DNA of 64,000 nucleotides from Phycisphaerales bacterium. GTDB lineage: Bacteria; Planctomycetota; Phycisphaerae; Phycisphaerales; SM1A02. Made by a program: the position numbers and the translations under genes. Where the stretch lies: the NCBI GenBank assembly GCA_009691705.1, contig SIAR01000002.1, positions 1-64,000 of the forward strand, in the 5' to 3' direction. Shown piece by piece: positions 16,542 through 26,169 of this stretch. The first letter of the stretch is position 1, and every line of letters starts with the position of its first letter. The notes under the pieces were generated by a model, which searched no databases, was not told where the DNA came from, and saw only the letters and a list, made by a program, of their open reading frames with translations.

Positions 16542-17837
16542 CTAGAACGAGTCGCGCTCGTGCTGCACAAGGTCTTCGTACTGTTCACGGGCGCGGATGA
16601 CCCGCATTGACGCGCCATCGATGAGCACTTCGGTGGGAAGTGGATGGCTGTTGTATCGACTCGCCATCGCCATCCCGTATGCACCTGCTGTGAAAACCGC
16701 CACAAGATCTCCACGGCGCAGGGGCGGCAAGAGGCGATCCTCGGCAAGAAAGTCGCCAGTTTCGCAGAGTGGACCAACAACTTCGGTGCGTTCCAGTCCT
16801 GGAAGGATGAGTTCGCGCGCGCGGCGCGGTGGAGTCAGCGCGACTCCAGGTTGCACCGGCCAGACAAAGTGAAATGCACCATAGTGACTTGGTCGCAGAA
16901 GCGTGTTCATACCCGCATCGCAGATTACGAAGTTGCGATCGCCAGATTTCTTGATGTACTCGACGCGGGTCAGCAAGATGCCAGCATTCGCGGCGATCGA
17001 TCGCCCCGGTTCAAGAATGATTCGAAGACCCCGCGCGACCCGTTCTTGCAAGATCGGCACGATTGCAGCGGCGTACTGGCTGGCGAGGGGGGACTGATCG
17101 CTCTCGTAGTCAGCGCCAAATCCGCCGCCGAGGTCAAGAGTGTCGATGCGAAACCCCTCTACTGCGAGTTCGTCTATCAATGCGAGTGCCTTCTGCACAC
17201 TTTCGACATACGGACCAGTCGTGTAGACGGGCGATCCAATGTGCAAGTGGATTCCGCAGAGCGCCACAAATGGATCGTGACCGTAGGCGCGAAAGAACGC
17301 GACCGCGCGTTCGAGATCGACGCCAAACTTGCTCTCGCGTTTTCCAGTCGTTGTGTAGCGATGCGTCTTGGGGTCGACATCTGGATTGACCCGCAGCGCG
17401 GCGCGCGTTCGAATATTCATCTCGCGGGCAATACGCGCAACATGTTCAAACTCCATCTCACTCTCAATGTTGAAGAGTCCCACGCCGCGCTCAAGGGCCA
17501 GACGTATCTCACTCTCAGACTTACCGACGCCGGCGTAAACGAATGTCTTGGGATCGCCCCCAGCGCAGCAGGAACGAAAAATCTCGCCGCCCGAGACGAC
17601 ATCCATCCCCGCGCCAAGTTCGGTCAGGAGGCGCAGAATCGCGAGATTCGAGCAGCACTTGACCGAGTAGCAGATGAGAGGATTCAGAGGCGCAAACGCA
17701 TCGCGCAAGCGTGTGTAATGCTGCCGCAACGTGGTCGCCGAGTAGACGTAGCACGGGGTGCCCGCACTTCGCGCGATATCGCTCGCGGGAATGTTCTCGC
17801 AGTAAAGAGCACCGTCGTTGTAGTGAAAGTCATCCAT
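16542..17837 (-). CDS. lysA: Diaminopimelate decarboxylase
   Basis: 431-residue PLP enzyme making L-lysine from meso-diaminopimelate. The PLP lysine is in CYSVKCCSNLAIL (about residue 60). HLHIGSPVYTTGPYVESV, LDLGGGFG, EPGRSIAANAG, CDAGMNTLLRPSHYGA and CETGDFLAED follow in the expected order. The N-terminal sequence DGALYCENIPASDIA-GTPCYVYS matches the LysA entry. It lies between an AHSA1-like gene and a membrane-protein gene on the same strand. Aspartokinase, the first pathway step, is at 62459. Confidence 0.96.
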   Translation of the reverse strand: MDDFHYNDGALYCENIPASDIARSAGTPCYVYSATTLRQHYTRLRDAFAPLNPLICYSVKCCSNLAILRLLTELGAGMDVVSGGEIFRSCCAGGDPKTFVYAGVGKSESEIRLALERGVGLFNIESEMEFEHVARIAREMNIRTRAALRVNPDVDPKTHRYTTTGKRESKFGVDLERAVAFFRAYGHDPFVALCGIHLHIGSPVYTTGPYVESVQKALALIDELAVEGFRIDTLDLGGGFGADYESDQSPLASQYAAAIVPILQERVARGLRIILEPGRSIAANAGILLTRVEYIKKSGDRNFVICDAGMNTLLRPSHYGAFHFVWPVQPGVALTPPRRARELILPGLERTEVVGPLCETGDFLAEDRLLPPLRRGDLVAVFTAGAYGMAMASRYNSHPLPTEVLIDGASMRVIRAREQYEDLVQHERDSF

Positions 17838-17891
17838 GTGCCTATTCCATTGCGGCGAGTTTTATCACGTCTGCAGGATAGTGAACTCTGA

Positions 17892-18707
17892 CTACGAGGC
17901 GGGGGTTGGTGACTCTGTGCGCTCTTGCACACGGCGCATCTGAAATGCCCAGCCGGCAAGCGTCGTGGCCGCTCCAAGAAAAAGCCAAGCACTAGCAGAC
18001 TCGGGGCAGCGAAAACTCGGCACGAGTGATTCTAGTACTGGCATCCCGCATCCGAGAAGCAACAGCGAACCGAGCGCGGATGATGCGCCAGCGAGTGCCC
18101 AGCGTGAGAAGAGCAGTCCAATACCCAGGCCAACAATCGCACCACCGCCCGTCATCGCCGTAAGAAATGTCTGTGTGGCTTGAGGTACGAGCTTCCATCG
18201 CGACTTGACGAGCGTTGCAATGCGGCTTCCCGCTCCCGCGAGAGTTGTGAGTCGTGCGGAGGGTTCGGCAGTGGGGATCGCATCGTCGAGGATCGTGAGA
18301 ATCGACTGCGCCAGCCCGCTGCGGGCCGCGCGGACGCTTGCCGCGGGTAGTGGTTCACGGTCGATCTTCAGCGCGGGTGTCGAGGTCGCGAGCGGCGCCG
18401 TTGGAGCGATGCCACGTTCCACCAGCACTCCGCCGAGAAGCAACCCGATGATCGTGCCGGCGACGCCAAATCCAAGCGCGACTGCAGGTCGAACAAAAAG
18501 TGCGGCGATCGCAGCACCGATGACAGATGCCGTCGCCGCGCAGAGTGTTGGCGGCCACTCGGTCACTAGCGAATCGTGCAGAAAGCCTCCGAGGCACCAT
18601 CCCAAGACCCCGCCTGTGAATGCTGCGACGAGCCCGAGCAAGCGAAAGCCGGCGATGATCAAGAAAAATCCTAGAGTCGTGAAGAGCGTGAGAACGAGCG
18701 TCGTCAT
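17892..18707 (-). CDS. Glycine-rich multi-pass membrane protein, function unknown
   Basis: 271-residue protein. Four hydrophobic, glycine-rich segments lie in residues 1-100 ([62 protein letters not shown]). A polar linker of about 80 residues follows, then three more hydrophobic segments. The pattern recalls TMEM198/DUF4203-like proteins, but I cannot assign it firmly. An in-frame ATG at 18731 is an alternative start. It lies 54 nt upstream of lysA on the same strand and is divergent from the DUF255 gene. Confidence 0.65.
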   Translation of the reverse strand: MTTLVLTLFTTLGFFLIIAGFRLLGLVAAFTGGVLGWCLGGFLHDSLVTEWPPTLCAATASVIGAAIAALFVRPAVALGFGVAGTIIGLLLGGVLVERGIAPTAPLATSTPALKIDREPLPAASVRAARSGLAQSILTILDDAIPTAEPSARLTTLAGAGSRIATLVKSRWKLVPQATQTFLTAMTGGGAIVGLGIGLLFSRWALAGASSALGSLLLLGCGMPVLESLVPSFRCPESASAWLFLGAATTLAGWAFQMRRVQERTESPTPAS

Positions 18708-18779
18708 GAGTTGGTTACAGTATCGGCCCATGAGCCACTGCCACTTGCCGTTTTCGAAGCGCGCTCACGGAATCGCCCT

Positions 18780-20642
18780 GTGACTTCGTCAGAATCACCG
18801 CGAGCTGGCGGATACCGCCTCGATGCGACTCAAAGCCCGTACCTCTTGCAGCATGCAGGTAATCCAGTGGCTTGGTGGCCTTGGTGTGCCGAGGCATTTG
18901 CGCAGGCGCGCGTTCGCGACGTGCCAGTCTTTGTTTCGATTGGATATGCAACATGTCACTGGTGTCATGTCATGGAACGGGAAAGCTTCGCAAATGATGA
19001 GTGTGCGGCGGCGATGAATGCGGCGTTTGTCTCGATAAAAGTGGATCGTGAACAGCGACCGGACGTTGATGATGCCTTCATGTCGGCCTGCCAGATTTAC
19101 ACGCAAGCCGCCGAGGGTCGGGCGAGCGGCGGTTGGCCACTCAGCGCGTTTCTCGATCCAGAGAGTGGATTTCCATTTTTCGTAGGCACATATTTTCCTC
19201 CTGAACCCGCGTGGGGTCGGCCAAGTTTCATGCAGTTGCTTGCGGGACTTTCTAGCGCATGGCAGAGTCGACGACCCGCCCTCGTCGAGCAGTCGAAGCG
19301 CATCGCGAGTGCAGTTGTTGACGGGGTTGCAGTCGATCATCCGCCCAAGAAAGTTCGGTGGGGTTGTGCAGAACGCACGGCGACCCAACTCATGCGTCTC
19401 TTCGATGAAGCGCACGGCGGATTTGGCGATGCTCCGAAGTTTCCACAACCCAGTTACCTCGCGCTGGTGCGTGACGCTGGAGCGGACGCCGGTGCAACGA
19501 TTGTGCACACAACGCTCACAAAGATGGCACTCGGTGGAGTATTCGATCAGGTGGCGGGTGGATTTCACAGGTATTCAGTCGATGCGGCTTGGCAGGTTCC
19601 GCACTTCGAGAAGATGCTCTACGACAATGCCCTCTTGGCGCCGCTCTACGCAGAGTGCGCGCAGCAGTCGGGCGATGCATTTCTGCGGCAGGTGTGCCAA
19701 CGCACGCTTGCTTTCGTAGACCGAGAATTGTCGCTGCCGCACGGCGGGTTTTACTGCGCACTCGACGCAGATGTGAATCACCGCGAAGGGGCAGGGCACG
19801 TCTGGACCCCGCGCGAAGTCACCGAAACACTTTCGAAGGCGGGAGTGTCTTCTGCGCAGATCGAAGAGTTCTCATGTGCGACTGGACTGAATGGCGACGC
19901 GAACTTTCGTGATCCTCACCACGGCCACGAGCCACCCACCTGGGTGCTTCAGATGAGAAGTGCTCAGGATGCTCTCGACCCAATGATTTGCGCAGCGTTG
20001 AAAGCGCTGCATGAGCGACGCGCTCGGCGAACCCAACCACTGCGCGACGAAAAGGTCCTGCTCGGCTGGAATGGACTCATGATCGAAGCGTTCGCGAGCG
20101 CGGGCGGCGCGCTCAACAATGCCGCGTGGATCACGCGCGCATCAGATGCCGCAGAGTGGGTCTTCAAGAATATGCAGACATCTACAGGATGGCAGCGCTG
20201 CTGGTACGCGGGTAGTGCTTCAACCTCGGCCGCACTCGAAGATCTGGCGGCACTGGGCAACAGTTGCATCACGCTCGCGCGGGTCACCGCAGACAATCGC
20301 TGGATCGAGCGGGCGACGGCACTCTTTCGAAGTGCCCGCCTTGAGTTTTTCGACGAACAGCGGGCGCGCTGGCATGATTCGGTGGCGGGTGACACGACCC
20401 TCTTTGTGCGCCCGCGCAGTTTGCACGATGGAGCAACGCCGTCGGGAACAACCGGCATCGTGCGGCTAATGTTGGCGCTCTCGGGCGGAGCTGATGACGC
20501 ATCGGTGCGCGGCGATCTGGCGCGCTCGGTTGAAGCGATGGGGCAGTCAATCGCGGTTCAGCCTTTGGCGATGACGGCCATGGTCTCTCTGTTGAATAGA
20601 GTGCGTGTTGTTGTGCCGTCGGCATTTGACGAAAGTGATTAG
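18780..20642 (+). CDS. DUF255 thioredoxin-domain protein (YyaL/SPATA20 family)
   Basis: 620-residue protein. The N-terminal thioredoxin-like domain starts [18 protein letters not shown] and carries the active-site-like [14 protein letters not shown] (Cys59, Cys62). The rest is an alpha/alpha toroid resembling N-acylglucosamine 2-epimerases ([45 protein letters not shown]). The GTG at 18780 puts the domain 18 residues in, as in homologues; an in-frame TTG at 18711 would add a non-conserved tail. The biochemical role of the family is unsettled. The asparaginase-like gene follows 9 nt later. Confidence 0.88.
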   Translation: MTSSESPRAGGYRLDATQSPYLLQHAGNPVAWWPWCAEAFAQARVRDVPVFVSIGYATCHWCHVMERESFANDECAAAMNAAFVSIKVDREQRPDVDDAFMSACQIYTQAAEGRASGGWPLSAFLDPESGFPFFVGTYFPPEPAWGRPSFMQLLAGLSSAWQSRRPALVEQSKRIASAVVDGVAVDHPPKKVRWGCAERTATQLMRLFDEAHGGFGDAPKFPQPSYLALVRDAGADAGATIVHTTLTKMALGGVFDQVAGGFHRYSVDAAWQVPHFEKMLYDNALLAPLYAECAQQSGDAFLRQVCQRTLAFVDRELSLPHGGFYCALDADVNHREGAGHVWTPREVTETLSKAGVSSAQIEEFSCATGLNGDANFRDPHHGHEPPTWVLQMRSAQDALDPMICAALKALHERRARRTQPLRDEKVLLGWNGLMIEAFASAGGALNNAAWITRASDAAEWVFKNMQTSTGWQRCWYAGSASTSAALEDLAALGNSCITLARVTADNRWIERATALFRSARLEFFDEQRARWHDSVAGDTTLFVRPRSLHDGATPSGTTGIVRLMLALSGGADDASVRGDLARSVEAMGQSIAVQPLAMTAMVSLLNRVRVVVPSAFDESD

Positions 20643-20651
20643 CCTCTGTTC

Positions 20652-21170
20652 ATGTTTCGAGCACTCATCATCTCAACGGGCGGCACGATCGAGAAAACAT
20701 ACTGCGAGTTGCAGGGGGTGCTCGCCAACAATGTCAGCGTTCTTGATGTCATGCTTGCCTCGCTGGAGACACGCGGTGTAGTCATTTCGCGCCGTGCCCT
20801 TATGAACAAAGACAGTCTTGAGATGAGCGCGAACGATCATCAACTGATCGCCGCTGCGGCTGTCGCGGGAGCTGCTGATCATGACGGCATTGTCATCGTG
20901 CACGGCACCGACCGTCTCGCCATGACTGGCGAAACGATTTTCGAGCGCTGGTCGCAGCCGAACGCGCCGCGCATTCCGGTGGTGTTGACTGGCGCGATGC
21001 GTCCATACGAATTGCGGCGCACCGACGCCGTACAGAATCTCACGGAAGCGCTGCTCGCCGTGCAGATTCTAGGTGCAGGCGTCTACGCAGTGCTGCACAA
21101 CAAGGTGCTCGCCTTTCCGGGAGTCACAAAGGACGCGCGGCATGGAACATTCGTCCACTCGACTGACTGA
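20652..21170 (+). CDS. Single-domain asparaginase-like protein
   Basis: 172 residues, matching only the N-terminal catalytic domain of L-asparaginases (full length about 330). ISTGGTIEKTY supplies the nucleophile threonine (Thr12), VHGTDRLAMTGE the second Thr-Asp pair (Thr86, Asp87), and LTGAMRPYELRRTDAVQNL aligns with the next conserved block. By eye the catalytic lysine of the type II enzymes (Lys162 of E. coli AnsB) falls on a hydrophobic residue here. Short asparaginase-domain proteins exist elsewhere, so this may be a genuine small family rather than a truncation; the end after KDARHGTF is clean. It probably forms one unit with the DUF255 gene. Confidence 0.8.
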   Translation: MFRALIISTGGTIEKTYCELQGVLANNVSVLDVMLASLETRGVVISRRALMNKDSLEMSANDHQLIAAAAVAGAADHDGIVIVHGTDRLAMTGETIFERWSQPNAPRIPVVLTGAMRPYELRRTDAVQNLTEALLAVQILGAGVYAVLHNKVLAFPGVTKDARHGTFVHSTD

Positions 21171-21176
21171 AACTGC

Positions 21177-22235
21177 TCAACTGCGCCGAGCCAATGAACG
21201 ACCGACCTTTGCCCGCTCCCGAGATTTGGTGGTCGGCGCTTGCTTCTTCGCACTCGCCTTCGATTGCAATGTGTCCATCACGTAGTGAAACATCATCGGA
21301 GCGACAATCGTTGCATCGCTTTCGACTATGAAACGCGGAGTCGTCTTGCCGAGTTTGCCCCAGGTTATTTTCTCATTGGGAGTCGCGCCGGAGTACGAAC
21401 CGTACGAAGTCGTTGAATCGCTGATCTGGCAGAAGTATCCCCAGAGCGGAATCTTGCGCCGTCCTAGATCCTGGTGAAGCATCGGCACAACGCAGATTGG
21501 AAAGTCCCCAGCGATTCCGCCGCCCACTTGAAAGAAGCCGATGCTCGACTTGGGCGACGTCTGCGAATACCACTCGGCAAGCGCCATCATGTATTCAATG
21601 CCCGTGCGCACGGTGTGCACGTTCTTGATGTTGCCGGTGATGCAGTGCGATGCAAAGATGTTGCCAGTGGTTGAGTCTTCCCATCCTGGAACCACCATCG
21701 GAAGTTTTCGTTCTGCCGCGGCAAGCAGCCACGAATCTTTGGGATCGATCTCGTAGTACTTCTTGAGCGCACCCGAGAGCAGGATGCGGTAGAAAAACTC
21801 GTGCGGGAAAAACTGCTGGTTGGAGCGATCGGCACGCGTCCATTCGTCAAGGATCGCCCGCTCGATGCGACGAATCGCCTCTTCTTCTGGGATGCATGTG
21901 TCCGTCACCCGATTGAGATGGCGATTGAGCAATTTCTGTTCATCATCGGGTGTGAGTTGTCGCCAGTTGGGAATGCGCTCGTAGTGCGAGTGGGCCACCA
22001 AGTTGTAGACGTCTTCTTCGAGATTTGCCCCCGTGCACGAAATTGCGTGCACATACCCGCGGCGGATCATCTCAGCGAGCGAGAGGCCGAGTTCGGCCGT
22101 GCTCATCGCACCAGCGAGGGTGACCATCATCGATCCACCGCTACGAAGGTGGGTGGCATAGGCCTCGGATGCCTCAACCGCTGTGGCGGAATTGAAGTGG
22201 CGAAAATTGTGACGCATGAACTCTCGAATGGACAT
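21177..22235 (-). CDS. Deoxyhypusine synthase family protein
   Basis: 352-residue homologue of deoxyhypusine synthase, the NAD-dependent enzyme that transfers an aminobutyl group from spermidine. GGSMMVTLAGAMSTAELG, ISCTGANLEEDVYNLVAH, PGWEDSTTGNIF and SYSGATPNEKITWGKL match family blocks; Lys294 in the last corresponds to the active-site lysine. Bacteria lack eIF5A, so the product may be homospermidine or another polyamine. AGGAG lies 8 nt before the ATG. The C-terminal 30 residues are a basic tail. It lies downstream of smc by 42 nt and converges on the asparaginase gene with a 6-nt gap. Confidence 0.9.
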   Translation of the reverse strand: MSIREFMRHNFRHFNSATAVEASEAYATHLRSGGSMMVTLAGAMSTAELGLSLAEMIRRGYVHAISCTGANLEEDVYNLVAHSHYERIPNWRQLTPDDEQKLLNRHLNRVTDTCIPEEEAIRRIERAILDEWTRADRSNQQFFPHEFFYRILLSGALKKYYEIDPKDSWLLAAAERKLPMVVPGWEDSTTGNIFASHCITGNIKNVHTVRTGIEYMMALAEWYSQTSPKSSIGFFQVGGGIAGDFPICVVPMLHQDLGRRKIPLWGYFCQISDSTTSYGSYSGATPNEKITWGKLGKTTPRFIVESDATIVAPMMFHYVMDTLQSKASAKKQAPTTKSRERAKVGRSLARRS

Positions 22236-22277
22236 TCAGAAAACTCCTAGGGTGGAAGGCCAGCGACCGAAGCGATG

Positions 22278-25200
22278 TTACGACTGTGCGTGCGATGCAC
22301 TCACCGCGATTGGTTCGACGGATGCGCGCTCGTCCGAGTCCTCTGCGACGACTGACTCGGCGATACGACCACCCGCCCCGACCTGCTCGAATCGCACGCT
22401 TACACGTTTCGAAACGCCACGCTGTGGCATCGTCACGCCATGCAGGCGATGACAAGCCTGCATCGTGCGTTTGTGATGGGTAATCACGATGAAGTGGCTC
22501 TCATCGAGGAATCCGCCCAGCGCATTACAGAATCGCTCAACGTTGGATTCGTCAAGCGCGGCATCCACTTCGTCGAGGATGCAGAATGGTGCGGGCTTAC
22601 TCTTGAAGATCGCCAAGAGCAGGGCGACGGTAGTCATCGACTTCTCACCACCCGAGAGTTGCGTGATGATGCGGGGTTCTTTCCCGGGCGGCTTGGCGCG
22701 AATCTCGATGCCCGACGCGAGCCAATCGATTGTGCCATCCTCGAGTGGGAGCAGGTACATATCTGCGCTGCCACCGCCGAAGAGTCTGCGGAACATTCCG
22801 TTGGTGCCGCCGAAGTTTTCCCGCACCATGTTGAAGGTCTCTTCAAACTGCACACGGCTCGTCTTGTCAAGTTCAACGACAAGCTTCTCGAGGTGTCCCT
22901 TCGCCAGATCAATATCTGTGAGTTGGTTGGCCAGTTCTTGGGTGCGTGTCTCGAGTTCGGTCAGTTCGGCCATCGCATCGAGATTGACGTTGCCAAGCGA
23001 GCGAATCTCGTCGCGCAACTGATCGGCTTCGAACGAAGCGATCGCACGATCGGTGAGGACAAATGCGCCAGACTCACGCTCTGCAACATGCGCCGCCCAG
23101 AGTGTGTCGAGTTCGAGACCGAGTTCTTCGCGTGCCTGTGCAGTCAGCGACTCAAGACGCATCGCACACTCTCGCCGGGCCAGTTCTGCCTCGCTCCACT
23201 GTCGTTCAGTTTCGGAGGCAGAATCGCGCAGCGTTCGCAGTGTCTCGCCCGCGCCATCGTTGGCAACAACTGCCACTGAAAGTGCTTGAGCGAGATCGGC
23301 GAGCTGGACGGCGATTCCATCGTGCTTGTGTTGATCCCGTTGGGCGATGGTGCGCGACTCTGCAATCGACTCTTCGAGCGTTTCGATGTGCGCCTCGCGG
23401 CGGCGCAGATGATCTTCTGCAGTGGTGCGCTGGCGCCGCGACTCTTGCAATGCAGTTTCAATCAGCGCCTGTTCGCGGCGCGCCACGCCAGTTTGGCTCG
23501 TCGCAACTCCCAGAGCCAGTCGGGCCGATGACAACGTTTCCTGCGCCCCGTCGAGGGTGCGTTGCCCCAGCGCCGCGGCCTCGCGGGCTTGGGTTGCGTT
23601 GGTATCGGCCGCGCCAAGGGCTTCATCTGCGGCCGTGAGCCGCTGGCAGATCAAGGTGTGCTCTTCGACCGCGGCCTGATTGCGACGGGCATTATCTGTT
23701 GCCTCGAAGCGCAGCGATGCCTGCTCGCGTTCGATGCGGGTGATGAGTTGTTCTGCGCGGGCAGTTTGAAACTCGCACTCAATGACCGTACGTCTAGAAA
23801 CCTGCAAGGCACGATCGCGTTCGTCGTGCCGTCCCTTGGCGGCCACTCCGAGTGCCGCGATTCGCGATGCATCGCTCTCAAGATCACTGATCCGAGAATT
23901 CAATATCTGGATCGAAGCAACAAGGTCAGTGAGTTCAGCGCGACGGCTCACCGAACCTCCGCCACCGCCGCGAAGTCGTCCGACAGTCACCGCACCAAAG
24001 GAGTCGATGACTTCACCCGCCATCGTGACGAAACGCGACGATTGGGGGGCGTCCTTTACAAGATTCAAGGCGGTCGCCAGATCTGCAACAAGCCACGTCT
24101 GACTCAAGACGCTAGCGACAAGTTCCTGCGATCCACCAGAGGTTCGCAACACCGCGCTGAGCGACCGCGCTCCTTCGGGGCAGCTGATCGGGGTCGTAGT
24201 GCGCGACTCTTGAGGAGTCATGGGAACGAATGTCACACGACCATCGAACTCGCATGCTTGGGCGAGCAGGGGAGTCGCATCGAGCGAACCTTCAACGACG
24301 AGGCATTCAACCCACGATCCCAGTGCCGCTTCGACTGCGATCGCGTGTACACGATCAGTCGAGACGAGATCTCCAAGCGCTCCACGCACAGTGGGAAAGC
24401 GCGCCGTGTCGGTCAGCACCGTTCGAGCGGCAACGCCGAAACCTTCGCGCGCGAGTTCCATCTCTTCGAGCACCGCCCGTCGGCTCTCGTCGCGCGTGCG
24501 ATCATCGCGCAGGCTCGTCAGTCGGGCGCTCATTGCGATTCCCTCTTCGCCGTACGACTCAATACTTCGCAGTTCGGCTGAGACCTCGGCTTGCACTGCC
24601 TCTGCAGCCGTTTGAAACTCAGCGCGACGGGCGATCGCAGTATCTCGTGCGGCGACATGCACCAGCATTTCGCGCGCCTGTTCAGTTTCGCGGGCAGTGA
24701 TGCGCGACGACTCTTCGCCGATCGATGCGAGTCGCACCTCTGCGGCCTGTCGGCGGGCGGCGAGACGCGACTTCTCACGTTCGATGGCGAGATGTTCTTC
24801 ACGCCATCGCAAGTCAGCATCGCGTGCGGCAGAGGCAGCTGAGGCTTGCTGCGCACGATCCTCTTCAGCCTTGGAGTTCTCATCTTCGGCGCGCGTCACT
24901 GACTCGATGGCGGCGACGACGGCCAACGAAAGTTCTGCGAGTTGGTCGGCGTGTTGGGCGATGCGGGCATCGAGGGCGCCGATTGCCGTCGCATCTTGTT
25001 CGAGTGCTGAGCGAGTTTCATCGAGTGACTGCTGCGAAAACTCGCAGCGCTGCTGGGCCTGTTTCACCGCCGACGCGGCTTCGAGCCGTTCACGCTCGAG
25101 GCCCTGCTGCTGATGCATCACTACATCACGTTCCGATTCGCGCAGTCGCTTGGCGTGTTCAGCCTCCTCGAGCGATTGAGTCAGCGCATTGCGCGCCGCC

Positions 25201-26099
25201 TCTGCGGATATGACCAACTCTTCGGACAGCGTCAGCTTCGTGCGATGTTCGAAGTATTGATCGAATGTCAGCGCTGATCGAAGCGCCCGACGTCGCGCAT
25301 CGAGTTCAACAAAACGCTTGGCCTTTTCGGCCTGGCCGCGCACGATGCGCAGGCGGCGCTCTGCACCCGAGAGTTGCTCGCGCAAGACGACCAAGTTCTT
25401 CTCGGCGAGTTCGAGTTTGCGCGCTGCTTCTTCTTTGCGCGCACGAAACTTCGAAACTCCAGCGGCCTCTTCGAGGATTCCACGACGCTCGGCGGGATTC
25501 GCTTCGAGCAGCGCGGCAACCTTTCCCTGTTCGATGATCGAGTACGCATCGGTTCCGATGCCAGTGTCCATGAAGAGTTCTTTAATGTCGCGCAGGCGCA
25601 CCTTGCGGGAATTGATCAGATACTCAGACCGCCCATCGCTATATAGCCGGCGCGTGACGTCGACCTCATCGGCATCGACTGGAAGAGCGCGATGGCGAAC
25701 GTGCGCCCGCTGCACGATGGTCGGTTCATCGTCAATTGCATCAGCCTGTTCAGTGGTGGGGGAAGTCGCGGCGTCGGAAATCTCGCGGTGGGCTGGCTCG
25801 CTTCCGTCTGTGATCGGGGCGCGCAGAGTCGAAAGCACAGGGTTTGCAAACACGAGCGAGACCGTCGCGCATCCCATGGGCTTTCGCACGGCGCTTCCTG
25901 CAAAGATGACATCGACCATCGCGCTTCCGCGCAGGCTCTTGGCGCTCCGCTCACCAAGCACCCATTTGATTGCGTCGACGACATTGCTCTTGCCGCAGCC
26001 ATTGGGTCCGACGATCCCGATGATCGGTTCGTCAAATCGAAACTCAGTGTGATCCGCGAAACTCTTAAAACCGCTCAATACGAGTTTGGAAAGACGCAC
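22278..26099 (-). CDS. smc: Chromosome segregation/condensation ATPase SMC
   Basis: 1273-residue SMC protein. Walker [10 protein letters not shown] is near residue 33, with two long coiled coils flanking a hinge (about 480-690, with [16 protein letters not shown] after it). The C-terminal head has the signature [10 protein letters not shown] and Walker [15 protein letters not shown], with ITHHKRTM. The GTG at 26099 is chosen because AGGAGGT stands 4 nt upstream; a TTG at 26117 would place that site inside the gene. An acidic insertion of about 45 residues lies between the Walker A part and the Q-loop region (near residues 80-135). ScpA/ScpB are not in the window. Confidence 0.96.
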   Translation of the reverse strand: MRLSKLVLSGFKSFADHTEFRFDEPIIGIVGPNGCGKSNVVDAIKWVLGERSAKSLRGSAMVDVIFAGSAVRKPMGCATVSLVFANPVLSTLRAPITDGSEPAHREISDAATSPTTEQADAIDDEPTIVQRAHVRHRALPVDADEVDVTRRLYSDGRSEYLINSRKVRLRDIKELFMDTGIGTDAYSIIEQGKVAALLEANPAERRGILEEAAGVSKFRARKEEAARKLELAEKNLVVLREQLSGAERRLRIVRGQAEKAKRFVELDARRRALRSALTFDQYFEHRTKLTLSEELVISAEAARNALTQSLEEAEHAKRLRESERDVVMHQQQGLERERLEAASAVKQAQQRCEFSQQSLDETRSALEQDATAIGALDARIAQHADQLAELSLAVVAAIESVTRAEDENSKAEEDRAQQASAASAARDADLRWREEHLAIEREKSRLAARRQAAEVRLASIGEESSRITARETEQAREMLVHVAARDTAIARRAEFQTAAEAVQAEVSAELRSIESYGEEGIAMSARLTSLRDDRTRDESRRAVLEEMELAREGFGVAARTVLTDTARFPTVRGALGDLVSTDRVHAIAVEAALGSWVECLVVEGSLDATPLLAQACEFDGRVTFVPMTPQESRTTTPISCPEGARSLSAVLRTSGGSQELVASVLSQTWLVADLATALNLVKDAPQSSRFVTMAGEVIDSFGAVTVGRLRGGGGGSVSRRAELTDLVASIQILNSRISDLESDASRIAALGVAAKGRHDERDRALQVSRRTVIECEFQTARAEQLITRIEREQASLRFEATDNARRNQAAVEEHTLICQRLTAADEALGAADTNATQAREAAALGQRTLDGAQETLSSARLALGVATSQTGVARREQALIETALQESRRQRTTAEDHLRRREAHIETLEESIAESRTIAQRDQHKHDGIAVQLADLAQALSVAVVANDGAGETLRTLRDSASETERQWSEAELARRECAMRLESLTAQAREELGLELDTLWAAHVAERESGAFVLTDRAIASFEADQLRDEIRSLGNVNLDAMAELTELETRTQELANQLTDIDLAKGHLEKLVVELDKTSRVQFEETFNMVRENFGGTNGMFRRLFGGGSADMYLLPLEDGTIDWLASGIEIRAKPPGKEPRIITQLSGGEKSMTTVALLLAIFKSKPAPFCILDEVDAALDESNVERFCNALGGFLDESHFIVITHHKRTMQACHRLHGVTMPQRGVSKRVSVRFEQVGAGGRIAESVVAEDSDERASVEPIAVSASHAQS

Positions 26100-26169
26100 G
26101 CCGACCTCCTGTCGCAATTCCGATCAACCGACCATCCGTGGATTATCTTCTCCCGAAGGGACCACGACG

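Noticed and set aside
16644-17891. Plus-strand open frame of 415 codons
   Set aside because: Antisense to lysA, which has all PLP-enzyme motifs.
23562-24581. Plus-strand open frame of 339 codons
   Set aside because: Antisense to smc; no recognisable domain.
26100-26117. TTG start upstream of smc
   Set aside because: The AGGAGGT ribosome-binding site would fall inside the gene; GTG at 26099 fits it.
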